Source: Arthrobacter sp. CDRTa11
GTDB lineage: Bacteria; Actinomycetota; Actinomycetes; Actinomycetales; Micrococcaceae
Reading direction: 5' to 3'
Length of the DNA: 64,000 nt
Assembly: GCF_026427775.1 (NCBI RefSeq)
Contig: NZ_CP044532.1
Location: 992,001 to 1,056,000 of the forward strand
Under the pieces are notes generated by a model, which saw nothing but the letters and a program-made list of their open reading frames with translations, ran no database searches and had not been told where the DNA came from. The position numbers and the translations under genes were made by a program. Of this stretch, positions 51,511 through 60,295 are shown piece after piece (the stretch's first letter is position 1; each line of letters begins with the position of its first letter).

Positions 51511-52524
51511 ATGACTGAAACCCTTCGCGTCGCCGTCATCGGCGCCGGCCGCATGGGCGCGGACCACATCCAGCGCCTCCGCACGCGCATTCACGGCGCC
51601 GAAGTTGCCGCCGTCGTCGACGTCGACCTGGCACGTGCGCAGGCAGCCATCGAGGGCATTCCCGGCGCGGTTGCTCTGATGGATGCCGATGAGGCGCTGA
51701 ACAACGGTGACGTCAACGCCGTCCTCATTGCCACACCGGGTTTCCTGCACGAGGACATCCTTTACAAGGCCCTGGCGAAGGATTTCCCGATCCTCTGCGA
51801 AAAGCCGCTCACGCCGGACGCGGAAAGCGCGTGGAAGATTGTCCAGGCGGAAACAGCGCTGGGCCACAAACGCATCCAGGTAGGATTCATGCGCCGTTTC
51901 GACGCCGAATATGCTGCCCTGGGATCCATGATCCGCGACGGCGAACTCGGCGAGCTGCTGATGCTCCACCACCAGCACCGCAACCCCAACACCCCGCCCG
52001 GCTTCACCAACGAGATGCTCATCAACGACTCAGTCGTGCACGAATTCGACGCCATCCGCTTCTTCACCGGCGAGGAAATCACCTCCGTGCAGGTCCGGCT
52101 CGGCAAGGCGACGAGGAATGCACCCGCCGGCCAGCACGACCCCCAGCACGTCCTGCTGGAGACCGAATCCGGTGTCCTGGCCGACGTCGAGATCTACGTC
52201 AACGCCAAGTTCGGCTACGAAGTGGCCACCCAGGCCTCCTTCGAGGACGGCATCGTCAACATCGGGGGCGACGGCGGCCCGTACGTCCGCACGGCAGGCC
52301 GATGGGGCGGCAAAGTCGCCCCGGGCTTCGAGGACCGCTTCGGTGCCGCCTACGACGTCGAGGTCCAGGCCTGGGCCGATGCCGCCCGCCGCGGTGAAAT
52401 CGGCGGTCCCACCGCGTGGGACGGCTACGCCACCGCCGCCTGCTGCGAGGCGGGCGTCGAGGCCCAAAAGTCCGGCGAAAAGGTCACGGTCCGGCTCAAC
52501 ACCAAGCCTGACCTGTACAACTAA
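51511..52524 (+). CDS. iolG: Inositol 2-dehydrogenase (Gfo/Idh/MocA family)
   Basis: A 337-residue NAD-dependent dehydrogenase that oxidises myo-inositol to 2-keto-myo-inositol, the first step of the pathway. The Rossmann start is RVAVIGAGRMGADHIQRL, and ILCEKPLTPD carries the EKP signature with the Lys. DSVVHEFDAIRFFTGEE has the substrate-binding His-x-x-Asp. It is the sixth gene of the iol operon, 35 bases after iolE with AAGGAAG as RBS. Position in the operon and length make inositol the most likely substrate among the six paralogues of this window. Confidence 0.93.
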   Translation: MTETLRVAVIGAGRMGADHIQRLRTRIHGAEVAAVVDVDLARAQAAIEGIPGAVALMDADEALNNGDVNAVLIATPGFLHEDILYKALAKDFPILCEKPLTPDAESAWKIVQAETALGHKRIQVGFMRRFDAEYAALGSMIRDGELGELLMLHHQHRNPNTPPGFTNEMLINDSVVHEFDAIRFFTGEEITSVQVRLGKATRNAPAGQHDPQHVLLETESGVLADVEIYVNAKFGYEVATQASFEDGIVNIGGDGGPYVRTAGRWGGKVAPGFEDRFGAAYDVEVQAWADAARRGEIGGPTAWDGYATAACCEAGVEAQKSGEKVTVRLNTKPDLYN

Positions 52525-52563
52525 ACGCCCCTCACCTGACTGATCCACAATGGAGTGTCCCAC

Positions 52564-53436
52564 GTGAAGATTGCCCTTGACCCCACCCCGTACCACCACA
52601 GCCACAAGCTGCTGGAATTTCCGCGCGTGGCAGCCGATCTGGGTTACAAGTACCTGCAACTGACGCCGCATGCAGACATGATCCCTTTCTACAACCACCC
52701 CAAGGCCGACGATGAGCTCGTGGCCCAAATGAACAAGGCTTGCAAGGATGCCGGCGTCGAAATCGCCTCGGTGCTTCCCGTGCTGCGCTGGTCCGGACCG
52801 GACGAGGATGCCCGCGAAGCGGCCGTCCGCTACTGGAAGCGCGCCATCCAGATCACGGTCGACCTGGGTGTCAGCACCATGAACACGGAATTCAGCGGAC
52901 GCCCGGAAAAGGCCGAGGAATCCGAACGCGCCTTCTACCGCTCCATGGAGGAACTGCTGCCGATCATCGAGCGCGAGGGACTGGATGTCCTGATCGACCC
53001 GCACCCGGATGACTTCGTGGAAGACGGCCTGGCCGCCATCCGCGTCATCCGCGGCGTAAACTCGCCCAACATCGGCATGGTCTATGTGGCTTCACACTCC
53101 TTCCACATGGGCAACCAGCCCTTGGAAATCATGCGGGCAGCGGGAGACAAGCTGCGCCTGGTCCACGTATCGGACACCATGAACCACCACGCCTCCCACG
53201 GCCTTCGTTACATTACCAACCCTCCCGGAAACGCCGTCCGGGTGCACCAGCACCTGAAGATCGGCGACGGCGACGTCAACTGGGACGAGTTCTTCGGCGG
53301 CCTCAAGGAAATCGGCTTCCTGGACAAGGACAACACCGTGATGGTGTCCAGTGTCTTTGCCGAGGATGAGAACGCTGACGACGTGTCCCGATACCAGTTG
53401 GAGGCCATGAGCAAGTACGTCGCGCAGGTCAACTAA
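52564..53436 (+). CDS. iolH: Sugar phosphate isomerase/epimerase, IolH-type
   Basis: A 290-residue TIM-barrel protein of the xylose isomerase-like family. KIALDPTPYHHSHKLLEFPRVAADLGYKYLQL is the opening, PHPDDFVEDGLAAIRVI and HVSDTMNHHASHGLRY hold probable metal ligands (Asp, His). The end VSSVFAEDENADDVSRY is typical. Its place behind iolG agrees with IolH, whose exact reaction is not settled. GTG 52564 has GGAG 9 bases upstream; the GTG at 52555 directly follows GGA and is less suitable. It is the last gene before a large hairpin. Confidence 0.88.
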   Translation: MKIALDPTPYHHSHKLLEFPRVAADLGYKYLQLTPHADMIPFYNHPKADDELVAQMNKACKDAGVEIASVLPVLRWSGPDEDAREAAVRYWKRAIQITVDLGVSTMNTEFSGRPEKAEESERAFYRSMEELLPIIEREGLDVLIDPHPDDFVEDGLAAIRVIRGVNSPNIGMVYVASHSFHMGNQPLEIMRAAGDKLRLVHVSDTMNHHASHGLRYITNPPGNAVRVHQHLKIGDGDVNWDEFFGGLKEIGFLDKDNTVMVSSVFAEDENADDVSRYQLEAMSKYVAQVN

Positions 53437-53453
53437 CGGCGGAGTAGCGGACG

Positions 53454-53538
53454 CTCTCTCACTTCCTGCAGGAAAATCCGGATCCCTCTCTCACCCGGTG
53501 AGAGAGGGATCCGGGAAAACGTGCAGAAAGTGAGAGAG
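53454..53538. repeat. 85-bp interrupted palindrome between convergent genes
   Basis: The inner part CCGGATCCCTCTCTCAC (53478-53494) and its exact complement (53498-53514) make a 17-bp perfect stem with a CCG loop. The outer arms CTCTCTCACTT (53454-53464) and AAGTGAGAGAG (53528-53538) pair with several internal mismatches. It may act as a terminator for both the iol operon and the opposing genes; the same CTCTCTCAC motif four times suggests a mobile palindromic element. Confidence 0.85.
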
Positions 53539-53542
53539 GGTG

Positions 53543-54565
53543 CTACAGCGCGATTACCGCGTTTTCCTGCGCACTGCGGCGGGCCGCGTCCAGGACCTCC
53601 AGTGTCTGGATCGCCTCCGCTGCAGGGACGGGTTCGGGCCCTTCGACGCGGACTGCCCGGGCAAACTCCGTGTAAAAGTCCGCGTAGTTTCCCTGCGCGG
53701 AGGCAATGGTCTTGCGGCCCGCCCTTGTCGCCAGGGTTCCCCAGTTTTCAGCCGCATCGATTCCCCACGTGGCCGGTTCCTCTGCGGGCCTGCGCCCGGC
53801 GAATACGGCGTCTGCCTGGACGTCGGCACCTGCTGCCATGTAGCTGCCGTTGCTGCCGTACGCGCGCAGCTCGCGGATGCTGGAGTGGTTCAGTTTGCTG
53901 GCGGACACCGTGGAAACGACTCCGGACGCGTGCGTCATGGTGACAACGAAGCCGCAATCCGTGCGTTCCCCAAAGCGATCCGTCCAGTGCAAGGTGGCAT
54001 GCACATGAGTCGCCGGCCCCAGCAGCCACAGCATCTGGTCAACCAGGTGGCTGCCGAGATCCCGAAGCAGCCCACCGCTGGTTCCAAGTTCCAGGCTGTC
54101 CGCGTTGTCCTGGTCCATGGTCGAATGGACCCGCCACAGCTGACCAAGTTCCCCGGCTGCCAGGACGTTCGCCAGCGTGAGGATATCGGCGTCGCGCCGC
54201 CGGTTATGGTAGACGTTCAGGACAACGCCTGCATGGGCTGCGGCCACTGCCAGTTCCCGCGCCGCGTCGGCGTTGGGGGCGAAGGGCTTGTCTGCCACAA
54301 CATGTACGCCGGCTTTGATGGCTTCCAGGACAAGCTCCTGGCGCGTGTGCGGTGGCGTGGTGATCGTCACCGCATCCACGCCGACGTCCAGCAGCTCAGC
54401 GAGGCTCCCGTAGATCGGCAGCCCGGGGAAGTCCGCATCAATCTGGGCTTTCTTCGGCCCCGAACGGGCCACGACGCCAACGAGTTCCACTCCGTCGGCG
54501 GCTTCAATGAACGGAGCATGGAAGTAACGGCCGCCTACTCCGTATCCGACAATGCCAATGCGCAT
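53543..54565 (-). CDS. Gfo/Idh/MocA family oxidoreductase
   Basis: A 340-residue NAD(P)-dependent dehydrogenase of sugars or cyclitols. Rossmann start RIGIVGYGVGGRYFHAPF, EKP-type VVADKPFAPNADAA (Lys kept), and SGGLLRDLGSHLVDQML with the usual Asp/His substrate site. ATG 54565 is the family start; the longer reading adds 14 residues. It is the last gene of a three-gene operon with a sugar isomerase and another Gfo/Idh gene, convergent with iolH. The substrate is not known. Confidence 0.9.
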   Translation of the reverse strand: MRIGIVGYGVGGRYFHAPFIEAADGVELVGVVARSGPKKAQIDADFPGLPIYGSLAELLDVGVDAVTITTPPHTRQELVLEAIKAGVHVVADKPFAPNADAARELAVAAAHAGVVLNVYHNRRRDADILTLANVLAAGELGQLWRVHSTMDQDNADSLELGTSGGLLRDLGSHLVDQMLWLLGPATHVHATLHWTDRFGERTDCGFVVTMTHASGVVSTVSASKLNHSSIRELRAYGSNGSYMAAGADVQADAVFAGRRPAEEPATWGIDAAENWGTLATRAGRKTIASAQGNYADFYTEFARAVRVEGPEPVPAAEAIQTLEVLDAARRSAQENAVIAL

Positions 54566-54673
54566 CTTTCTGTTCCTTAGCTGTTGGGGGGTCTGCCGCT
54601 CAGTCAAAAAAGCAGCAAGGGGACGCCGCGCCAGCGATGCCCCCTTGCTGCTTGTTTGCCGTCCTGTGATGCG

Positions 54674-55693
54674 TCAGGCGGTCAGGTTCAACGATGCGGA
54701 GAGCGCCGCATCAGCGTCGCGCAAGACCTTGGCCGCCACTTCCAGCCCCTCGATCCGGCCCAAGGACACGTCTTCGTGCTCGATGTTGACCAGCATCTCC
54801 GGGTCTACCTCGTGCAGCGCGCGCAGGAATTCGGTCCAGAAAGCGGTGTCGTGCCCGCGGCCCAGGGCCACGAAGTCCCAGGCCGACTTCTTGGGCCACT
54901 CGTTCGCCCACTCGTCACCGCCGAGGTTGGTGCGGTTTTCTTCCGGGGCAAGCCTGCGGAAGCTGTTGTCCAGGACGCCGTACAGTGCGGCGTTGTCTGT
55001 GTTGACCCTGACATCCTTCGCGGCAGCCTGGAAGATCAGGGGACCGAGTTCGCGGACCACCGCCACGGGGTCCATCTGCTGCCAGAACAAGTGGGAAGCA
55101 TCGAGTTCGACGCCGACATGCGTGGCACCCGTGAGCTCGATGAGCTTGCGGACATCGGCAGTGTTGAAGACGATGTTCTGCGGGTGCAGCTCAAGAGCCA
55201 CCTTGACGCCGTGGTCTGCAGCGAGGCGGTCGGTTTCCTTCCAGAACTCCGCGGCCACGCCCCACTGATAGTCCAGCACGTCCAGTGCCGCCGAGTTCCA
55301 GGCGTTAACCACCCAGTTGACGGTGGTGGCGCCGGGCTCGCCGCCGGGCAGGCCTGACATGGTGACAACCCGGTTCTGGCCGAGTCGGTGGGCCAGACGG
55401 ATGGAGCGGCGGATGTCCTCGGCATGTTTCCCGCCGATCTCCCGTTTGGGGTGCAGCGGGTTGCCGTTGCAGTTCAGGCCGGCGATGGAGACGCCGGTCC
55501 CTTCGAAAATTGCCAGGTAGTCGTCCCGTGCCGCGTCGCTTTCCAGGATCTGGTCCATGGTGGGGACATGGACGGCAGGAAGGAAGCCGCCCGTGTTAAT
55601 CTCAATGCCGGTGAGGCCAAGGTCCGCGATGACCTTCAGGGCCTCGGGAAGGGAACGGTCGTGCAGGATCGCGTTGTAGACGCCGAGCTTCAT
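54674..55693 (-). CDS. Sugar phosphate isomerase/epimerase family protein
   Basis: A 339-residue TIM-barrel protein. KLGVYNAILHDRSLPEALKVIADLGLTGIEINTGGF opens the barrel; VALELHPQNIVFNTADVRKLIELT and THVGVELDASHLFWQQMDPV hold the metal ligands (Glu, His, Asp). In loci with Gfo/Idh dehydrogenases such proteins epimerise or dehydrate keto-sugars or keto-inositols. It overlaps the upstream Gfo/Idh gene by 4 bases and is about 109 bases before the next. Confidence 0.88.
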   Translation of the reverse strand: MKLGVYNAILHDRSLPEALKVIADLGLTGIEINTGGFLPAVHVPTMDQILESDAARDDYLAIFEGTGVSIAGLNCNGNPLHPKREIGGKHAEDIRRSIRLAHRLGQNRVVTMSGLPGGEPGATTVNWVVNAWNSAALDVLDYQWGVAAEFWKETDRLAADHGVKVALELHPQNIVFNTADVRKLIELTGATHVGVELDASHLFWQQMDPVAVVRELGPLIFQAAAKDVRVNTDNAALYGVLDNSFRRLAPEENRTNLGGDEWANEWPKKSAWDFVALGRGHDTAFWTEFLRALHEVDPEMLVNIEHEDVSLGRIEGLEVAAKVLRDADAALSASLNLTA

Positions 55694-56868
55694 AACGTGA
55701 TCTTCTTTCCGTTGTTGAGCGCAGATTCTGTGACTGCGCCGAGCAGTTCCATGTTGCGGACACCTTCGTCGAAGCTGGCGCAGCGGGGCAGGGATTCTTC
55801 TTCACTGAGGCGGGCAACTTCCTCGAGGAACGCCCTGGCCTGGTAGCCGAAGGCGTCGTTCTGGCCGAAGCCAACCTCGGGCGCATCCATGGCCAGCCCG
55901 CCGGCGATGTAGGGGTGGCCCGGGCCGAGGATGACCTGGCGGTAGCCGTTTTCGTTTCCGGAGCCGTCGTTCAGGAACAGCTGGATTTCGGCGGGGCGGC
56001 GCTGGTCGAACTTGGCGGCGCCGTTTTCGCAGAACACTTCAAAGTTGAGGCTGTTGGCGTGGCCGGCGGCGACGCGGGAGACTTCAAAGCTGCCGGCACC
56101 GTTTTCGAACTCGGCGTTGAACGCAGCGTAGTCGTCGTTCTCGACGGCTTCGAAGGTGTCGCTGACGGCGACATGGTCATGGCCCATAACGGCGGCGAGC
56201 GGCAGCGGGCGTTTTCCGATGACTGTGCTCAGTTGACCGCCGGTGACGGATTTGATGTCGCCGCACAGGAATTCGGATACGTAGGCCAAGTGGGATCCGA
56301 CGTCGGCGAGGGCACCGGAGCCTGGGCCGCCCTTGTAACGCCAGCTCATCGGAGCGGAAGGGCTGAAGCCGTAGTCTGTCCAATAGCGGCCGCTGAAGTG
56401 CAGGACGTTGCCGAGGACGCCGTTGCGGATGAGGTCCCGGATGTACGCGATGCCGGGGGTGCGGCGGAACGTGAAGCCGATCCGGGCGATGCTGGCGGCG
56501 CTGCGGGCTGCATCGGCCATGGCGCGGGCGTCTTCCAGTGAGTCGCTCAGCGGCTTTTCACACAGCACGTGCTTGCCCGCGGCGAGCAGGCCTTCCACCA
56601 CTTCACGGTGGAGGGAGTTGGCGATCACGACGCTGACAACGTCGATGTCGTCGGCTTCGGCGATCGCCTGCCACGAGGTGTCGTTGCGCTCATAACCAAA
56701 ACGGCGGGCGGCCAACGAGCCGAACTCGGCGTTGACGTCGCCGATTGAGACCAGGCGCACCGGGGGAAGCACCGGGCTGTAGAGGGCGGATGCCGTGCGG
56801 TACGCGGCAGCGTGGGCTTTGCCGGCCATGCCTGCGCCGATGACGGCGACGCCTAGGCTTTCAGCCAT
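55690..56868 (-). CDS. Gfo/Idh/MocA family oxidoreductase (levoglucosan dehydrogenase-like length)
   Basis: A 392-residue dehydrogenase, longer than the five paralogues. VAVIGAGMAGKAHAAAY is the Rossmann start, HVLCEKPLSDSLED the EKP site and GPGSGALADVGSHLAYVSEFL the substrate block. The overall layout (length near 390, GFTFRRTPGIAYIRDLI) recalls levoglucosan dehydrogenase of Pseudarthrobacter, but that is from memory and only suggestive. AAGGAG lies 6 bases before ATG 56868. It is first in the operon, divergent from the LacI regulator, with a clear promoter and a LacI-type operator upstream. Confidence 0.9.
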   Translation of the reverse strand: MAESLGVAVIGAGMAGKAHAAAYRTASALYSPVLPPVRLVSIGDVNAEFGSLAARRFGYERNDTSWQAIAEADDIDVVSVVIANSLHREVVEGLLAAGKHVLCEKPLSDSLEDARAMADAARSAASIARIGFTFRRTPGIAYIRDLIRNGVLGNVLHFSGRYWTDYGFSPSAPMSWRYKGGPGSGALADVGSHLAYVSEFLCGDIKSVTGGQLSTVIGKRPLPLAAVMGHDHVAVSDTFEAVENDDYAAFNAEFENGAGSFEVSRVAAGHANSLNFEVFCENGAAKFDQRRPAEIQLFLNDGSGNENGYRQVILGPGHPYIAGGLAMDAPEVGFGQNDAFGYQARAFLEEVARLSEEESLPRCASFDEGVRNMELLGAVTESALNNGKKITL

Positions 56869-56916
56869 TGATTTCTCCTTCGAAATTCAGCCGTGGCGGG
56901 AACACTCTACGGCATT

Positions 56917-56930
56917 TTGGAGCGCTACAA
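56917..56930. promoter_or_regulatory. LacI-type operator
   Basis: TTGGAGCGCTACAA is a 14-bp palindrome around a central CG (TTGnAGCGCTnCAA), the classic shape of LacI/GalR operators. It lies 11-24 bases downstream of the predicted start of the minus-strand operon, a position that blocks transcription. Confidence 0.7.
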
Positions 56931-56947
56931 TTTGTACGCTGGATTCG

Positions 56948-56976
56948 AGCGTAGCCATGTATGTATGTCCTGTCAA
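56948..56976 (-). promoter_or_regulatory. Promoter of the Gfo/Idh - isomerase operon, overlapped by an IolR-like box
   Basis: Read on the minus strand: TTGACA (56976-56971), 17 bases, TACGCT (56953-56948). GTATGTCCTGTCAAT (56963-56977, plus strand) is a 12 of 15 match to the reverse complement of the IolR-like box and covers this -35. Confidence 0.65.
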
Positions 56977-57021
56977 TCATCCAGCGGATATCCTCGAAGC
57001 CAGACACGAAAGGCACTTCCG

Positions 57022-58035
57022 ATGACGGCGAACCGCCCGAAGACCCGACGCCCTACGATTTACGACGTAGCGAAGCGGGCGGGCGTCTCCCCGTCGTTGG
57101 TTTCACTGGTGCTGCAGAATCCTGTTCGGGTGAGCGACAAGCGCCGCGAGGCAGTCCAGGCGGCCATCGCGGAACTTGGCTACCGCCCCAGCCGGGCAGC
57201 CACCACCCTCGCCAGCAGTCGGACCAAGAGCATCGGCCTGGTCATTGACGACTACCGGAACCTCTGGTTCGTCGACCTGCTCCGGGGGATGGAATCTGCG
57301 CTCACTGAGCATGGCTACCAGGTCATGCTGGCCGACTCCAGGCCGGGGGAGAATCGAATCAAGGAAGCCGTGGACGGGCTGCTTGCCATGCATGTCGACG
57401 GGCTGGTGATCGCAGCCGAACCCAGTGCGTCCATGCTGGCAGGGGTTGGGGTACCTACGGTGGTGGCCGGGTGGCGTGACGGAGTGCCGGTGGGCGCCGA
57501 TCTGATAACCAACGACGACGACGGCGGCGGCGCCATGGTGGCGGACCACCTTCTGGGGCTTGGCCACACGCGGATCGGCCACCTCAGCGGGTCGGGCGGC
57601 GCTGCAGCCCATCGGAGGGAAGGCTTCCTTGCCCGACTGCGCGAGACGGGGGCTGCCGCGCTGATCGCGGGAGAGGCGGGTGGCACATCCGAGGACGACG
57701 GTTATGCCTCGGCGTCGTGGCTTTTGGATCACCATCCGGACATCACGGCGATCTTCGCCGCCAATGACACGATGGCCCTGGGTGCGCTGGGCGCAATCAA
57801 GGCGCGCGGCCTTGCCGTCCCGGCGGATATCTCCGTGATCGGATACGACAACTCAACCCTGGCAAAGTCGCGGTATTTGGAACTTACGTCGATGGACAAC
57901 CGCAGCGACCTGGTGGGAGTCGATACGGCAAAAACGCTGCTGGCACGCGTTCAGGACGCCACTATTGGCCCACAGCGCACGCTGATCGAGCCTGTCCTGG
58001 TGGTTCGGAGTACCACGGCACCCCCAGCATCCTAA
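57022..58035 (+). CDS. LacI-family transcriptional regulator
   Basis: A 337-residue LacI/GalR repressor. The HTH and hinge are TIYDVAKRAGVSPSLVSLVLQNPVRVSDKRREAVQ (blocks) and ELGYRPSRAATTLAS. The ligand domain has NDTMALGALGAIKARGLAVPADISVIGYDN. It most likely binds a sugar or cyclitol and controls the divergent operon through the palindrome at 56917-56930. ATG 57022 has GAAAGG upstream; the earlier ATGs have no RBS and pass through the promoter region. It is followed by the transporter operon after 145 bases. Confidence 0.93.
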   Translation: MTANRPKTRRPTIYDVAKRAGVSPSLVSLVLQNPVRVSDKRREAVQAAIAELGYRPSRAATTLASSRTKSIGLVIDDYRNLWFVDLLRGMESALTEHGYQVMLADSRPGENRIKEAVDGLLAMHVDGLVIAAEPSASMLAGVGVPTVVAGWRDGVPVGADLITNDDDGGGAMVADHLLGLGHTRIGHLSGSGGAAAHRREGFLARLRETGAAALIAGEAGGTSEDDGYASASWLLDHHPDITAIFAANDTMALGALGAIKARGLAVPADISVIGYDNSTLAKSRYLELTSMDNRSDLVGVDTAKTLLARVQDATIGPQRTLIEPVLVVRSTTAPPAS

Positions 58036-58069
58036 GCCCCGCATCAGCCAGTTAGGTTAAAACATCCTA

Positions 58070-58114
58070 ATGTCAGGACAAACTATTGACATCGGTGAGC
58101 TGGATCACCATGAT
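58070..58114 (+). promoter_or_regulatory. Promoter of the sugar ABC transporter with IolR-like box
   Basis: ATGTCAGGACAAAC (58070-58083) sits 16 bases before TTGACA (58086-58091), exactly as at iolC. After 17 bases CATGAT (58109-58114) is a good -10. This puts the transporter and the iol operon under the same control. Confidence 0.7.
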
Positions 58115-58180
58115 CGAGGTAGACAGTGCTCCGGCGGCTGCAGAGTGGCAGCCCGGAACCTGAAATCAAAGGAGATGATT

Positions 58181-59176
58181 GTGGCTAATTTTTCGTGGCG
58201 TAAGGCGGCTCTGGTTACAGCGGTGGTGCCGATGTTGGCACTGAGCGCATGTTCGAGCAGCGGTGGCAGGGCTCCCGAAGCTGCAAATGGCGGTGGCGGG
58301 GGGCAGGTTGCCACCACGGATCGGATGAAAATCGCCTTGATCGCCCACGCACCTGCGGGCGACACATTCTGGGACACGGTCCGGAAGGGCGCCGAGGAGG
58401 CTGCCGCGAAGGACAACGTTGAATTGCTCTACACGTCCGATCCTGAGGCCGGACGGCAGGCGCAGCTGATCGAGCAGGCCATCGACCAGAAGGTGGATGG
58501 CATCGCAGTTACCCTGGCTACGCCTGACGCGCTGAAGGAAGCTCTGAAGAAGGCCTCTGATGCAGGGATCCCCATTGTCAGCTTCAACGCCGGTGAAGCG
58601 GCCTCCGCGCAGCTGGGAGCCTTCACCCACTTCGGTTCCAATGAACAGCTTGCCGGCCAGGCTGTTGGAACAAGGCTTGCAGAGGGCGGCTACAAGCACC
58701 CGGTCTGCGTGATCCAGGCGCAGGGGCACGTAGGCCTCGAAGCCCGGTGTGCCGGTGTGAAGGCCAAGGTCCCCGGCACGGAAATTCTCTACGTAAACGG
58801 GGCGGACATGACGTCGGTCGAATCGACCGCCACGGCAAAGCTGCAGGCCTCCAAAGATGCTGACGTCATCATCGGCCTCGGTGCTCCGATCACCCTGACG
58901 CTGCTTAAGTCAGTTGCCACTGCCGGAAGCTCGGCCAAGGTTGCCAGCTTCGACCTGAACAAGGAACTGGCCCAGAAGGTCTCCGACGGCAGCGTGCTGT
59001 TCACGGTTGACCAGCAGCCCTGGCTGCAGGGCTACGGCGCCGTGGATGCACTCTGGCAGAACAAGCGCGGCGGGTTCAAGCTGGGCGGCGGACAGTCGGT
59101 CCTGACAGGCCCGGCAATCATTGACAAGTCCAACGCCGACGAAGTCCTGAAGTTCGCCGAGCAGGGTATCCGCTAA
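58181..59176 (+). CDS. Sugar ABC transporter substrate-binding lipoprotein
   Basis: A 331-residue lipoprotein. The signal segment and lipobox are LVTAVVPMLALSAC (Cys24). The mature part is a periplasmic-binding type 1 fold as in ribose/inositol binding proteins (MKIALIAHAPAGDTFWDTVRKGAEEAA, QKVDGIAVTLATPDAL, AGIPIVSFNAGE). GTG 58181 is preferred because AAAGGAG ends 6 bases upstream; ATG 58175 directly touches it. It is the first gene of a three-gene transporter and shares the inositol-type promoter. Confidence 0.92.
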   Translation: MANFSWRKAALVTAVVPMLALSACSSSGGRAPEAANGGGGGQVATTDRMKIALIAHAPAGDTFWDTVRKGAEEAAAKDNVELLYTSDPEAGRQAQLIEQAIDQKVDGIAVTLATPDALKEALKKASDAGIPIVSFNAGEAASAQLGAFTHFGSNEQLAGQAVGTRLAEGGYKHPVCVIQAQGHVGLEARCAGVKAKVPGTEILYVNGADMTSVESTATAKLQASKDADVIIGLGAPITLTLLKSVATAGSSAKVASFDLNKELAQKVSDGSVLFTVDQQPWLQGYGAVDALWQNKRGGFKLGGGQSVLTGPAIIDKSNADEVLKFAEQGIR

Positions 59177-59228
59177 CAGCCCGCTGGCCGGGCCGGTGAA
59201 GGCCGGCCCGGCAGCAAGGAGAGTTCTC

Positions 59229-60284
59229 ATGACTATTACCCAGACAAAAACAACTACTAAGCCGACAGTGTCCGACGAGCGTGTGGCTAAGCGCAGTCCG
59301 TTCCAGAAGCTCCTCGGCCGGCCGGAAGTCGGCGCCCTGGTGGGCGCGATCGTCCTGTTCATCTTCTTCGCCTTGGTGTCCTCAACGTTCACCCAACCCA
59401 ACGCCCTGGCGACCATTCTCTATGGCAGTTCCACGATCGGGATCATGGCGGTGGGGGTGTCCCTGCTGATGATTGGAGGGGAATTCGACCTCTCCACCGG
59501 CGTCGCCGTGATCTCCTCGGCCCTGACGGCATCGATGTTCAGCTGGTACTTCAGTACCAACGTCTGGGTCGGAGTCCTCCTGGCCTTGCTGGTGTCCCTG
59601 GGCATTGGGTTTATCAACGGCTGGATCCTGATGAAGACCAAGCTGCCCAGCTTCATCGTGACCCTGGCGACGTTCCTGATGCTGACCGGCCTGAACCTGG
59701 GCCTGACCCGGCTGATCGGCGGCTCCGTGTCCTCACCCTCGATCTCCACCATGGACGGCTTCGCCTCCGCCCGCGCCGTTTTCGCATCCTCCGTCAACAT
59801 CGCCGGTGTCGAGGTCAAAATCACCGTGTTCATCTGGATCGCACTGGTCGCCGTCGCCACCTGGGTGCTGATGCGGACCCGGGTGGGGAACTGGATCTTC
59901 GCCGTCGGCGGGGACGAGAACGCGGCCCGCGCCGTGGGCGTCCCGGTCAAGGCAACCAAGATCGGCCTGTTCATGGGTGTCGGGTTCTGCGGCTGGGTCC
60001 TGGGCATGCACAACCTCTTCGCGTTCGACACCGTGCAGTCCGGTGAAGGCGTGGGCAACGAATTCCTCTACATCATCGCCGCGGTGATCGGCGGGTGCCT
60101 GCTGACCGGCGGTTACGGCTCGGCTGTGGGCGGCGCGATCGGCGCCTTCATCTTCGGCATGGCCAACAAGGGCATTGTCTATGCCCAGTGGAACCCGGAC
60201 TGGTTCAAGTTCTTCCTGGGCCTGATGTTGCTGCTGGCCACCATCGTCAACCTCATCGTCAAACGCCGCGCGGAACTCAAGTAA
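59229..60284 (+). CDS. Sugar ABC transporter permease (RbsC/FrcC type)
   Basis: A 351-residue permease with about eight to ten hydrophobic helices. [21 protein letters not shown] is the RbsC-type signature, and [25 protein letters not shown] is the cytoplasmic EAA-like loop that touches the ATPase. ATG 59229 has AAGGAG upstream; an earlier ATG at 59196 belongs to the gap. The next gene begins 11 bases later. Confidence 0.93.
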   Translation: MTITQTKTTTKPTVSDERVAKRSPFQKLLGRPEVGALVGAIVLFIFFALVSSTFTQPNALATILYGSSTIGIMAVGVSLLMIGGEFDLSTGVAVISSALTASMFSWYFSTNVWVGVLLALLVSLGIGFINGWILMKTKLPSFIVTLATFLMLTGLNLGLTRLIGGSVSSPSISTMDGFASARAVFASSVNIAGVEVKITVFIWIALVAVATWVLMRTRVGNWIFAVGGDENAARAVGVPVKATKIGLFMGVGFCGWVLGMHNLFAFDTVQSGEGVGNEFLYIIAAVIGGCLLTGGYGSAVGGAIGAFIFGMANKGIVYAQWNPDWFKFFLGLMLLLATIVNLIVKRRAELK

Positions 60285-60295
60285 AGGGGCCCGGA

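Noticed and set aside
53540..54580. 346-codon plus-strand frame opposite the Gfo/Idh gene
   Set aside because: The minus strand encodes a complete Gfo/Idh protein with Rossmann and EKP motifs; the plus frame has none.
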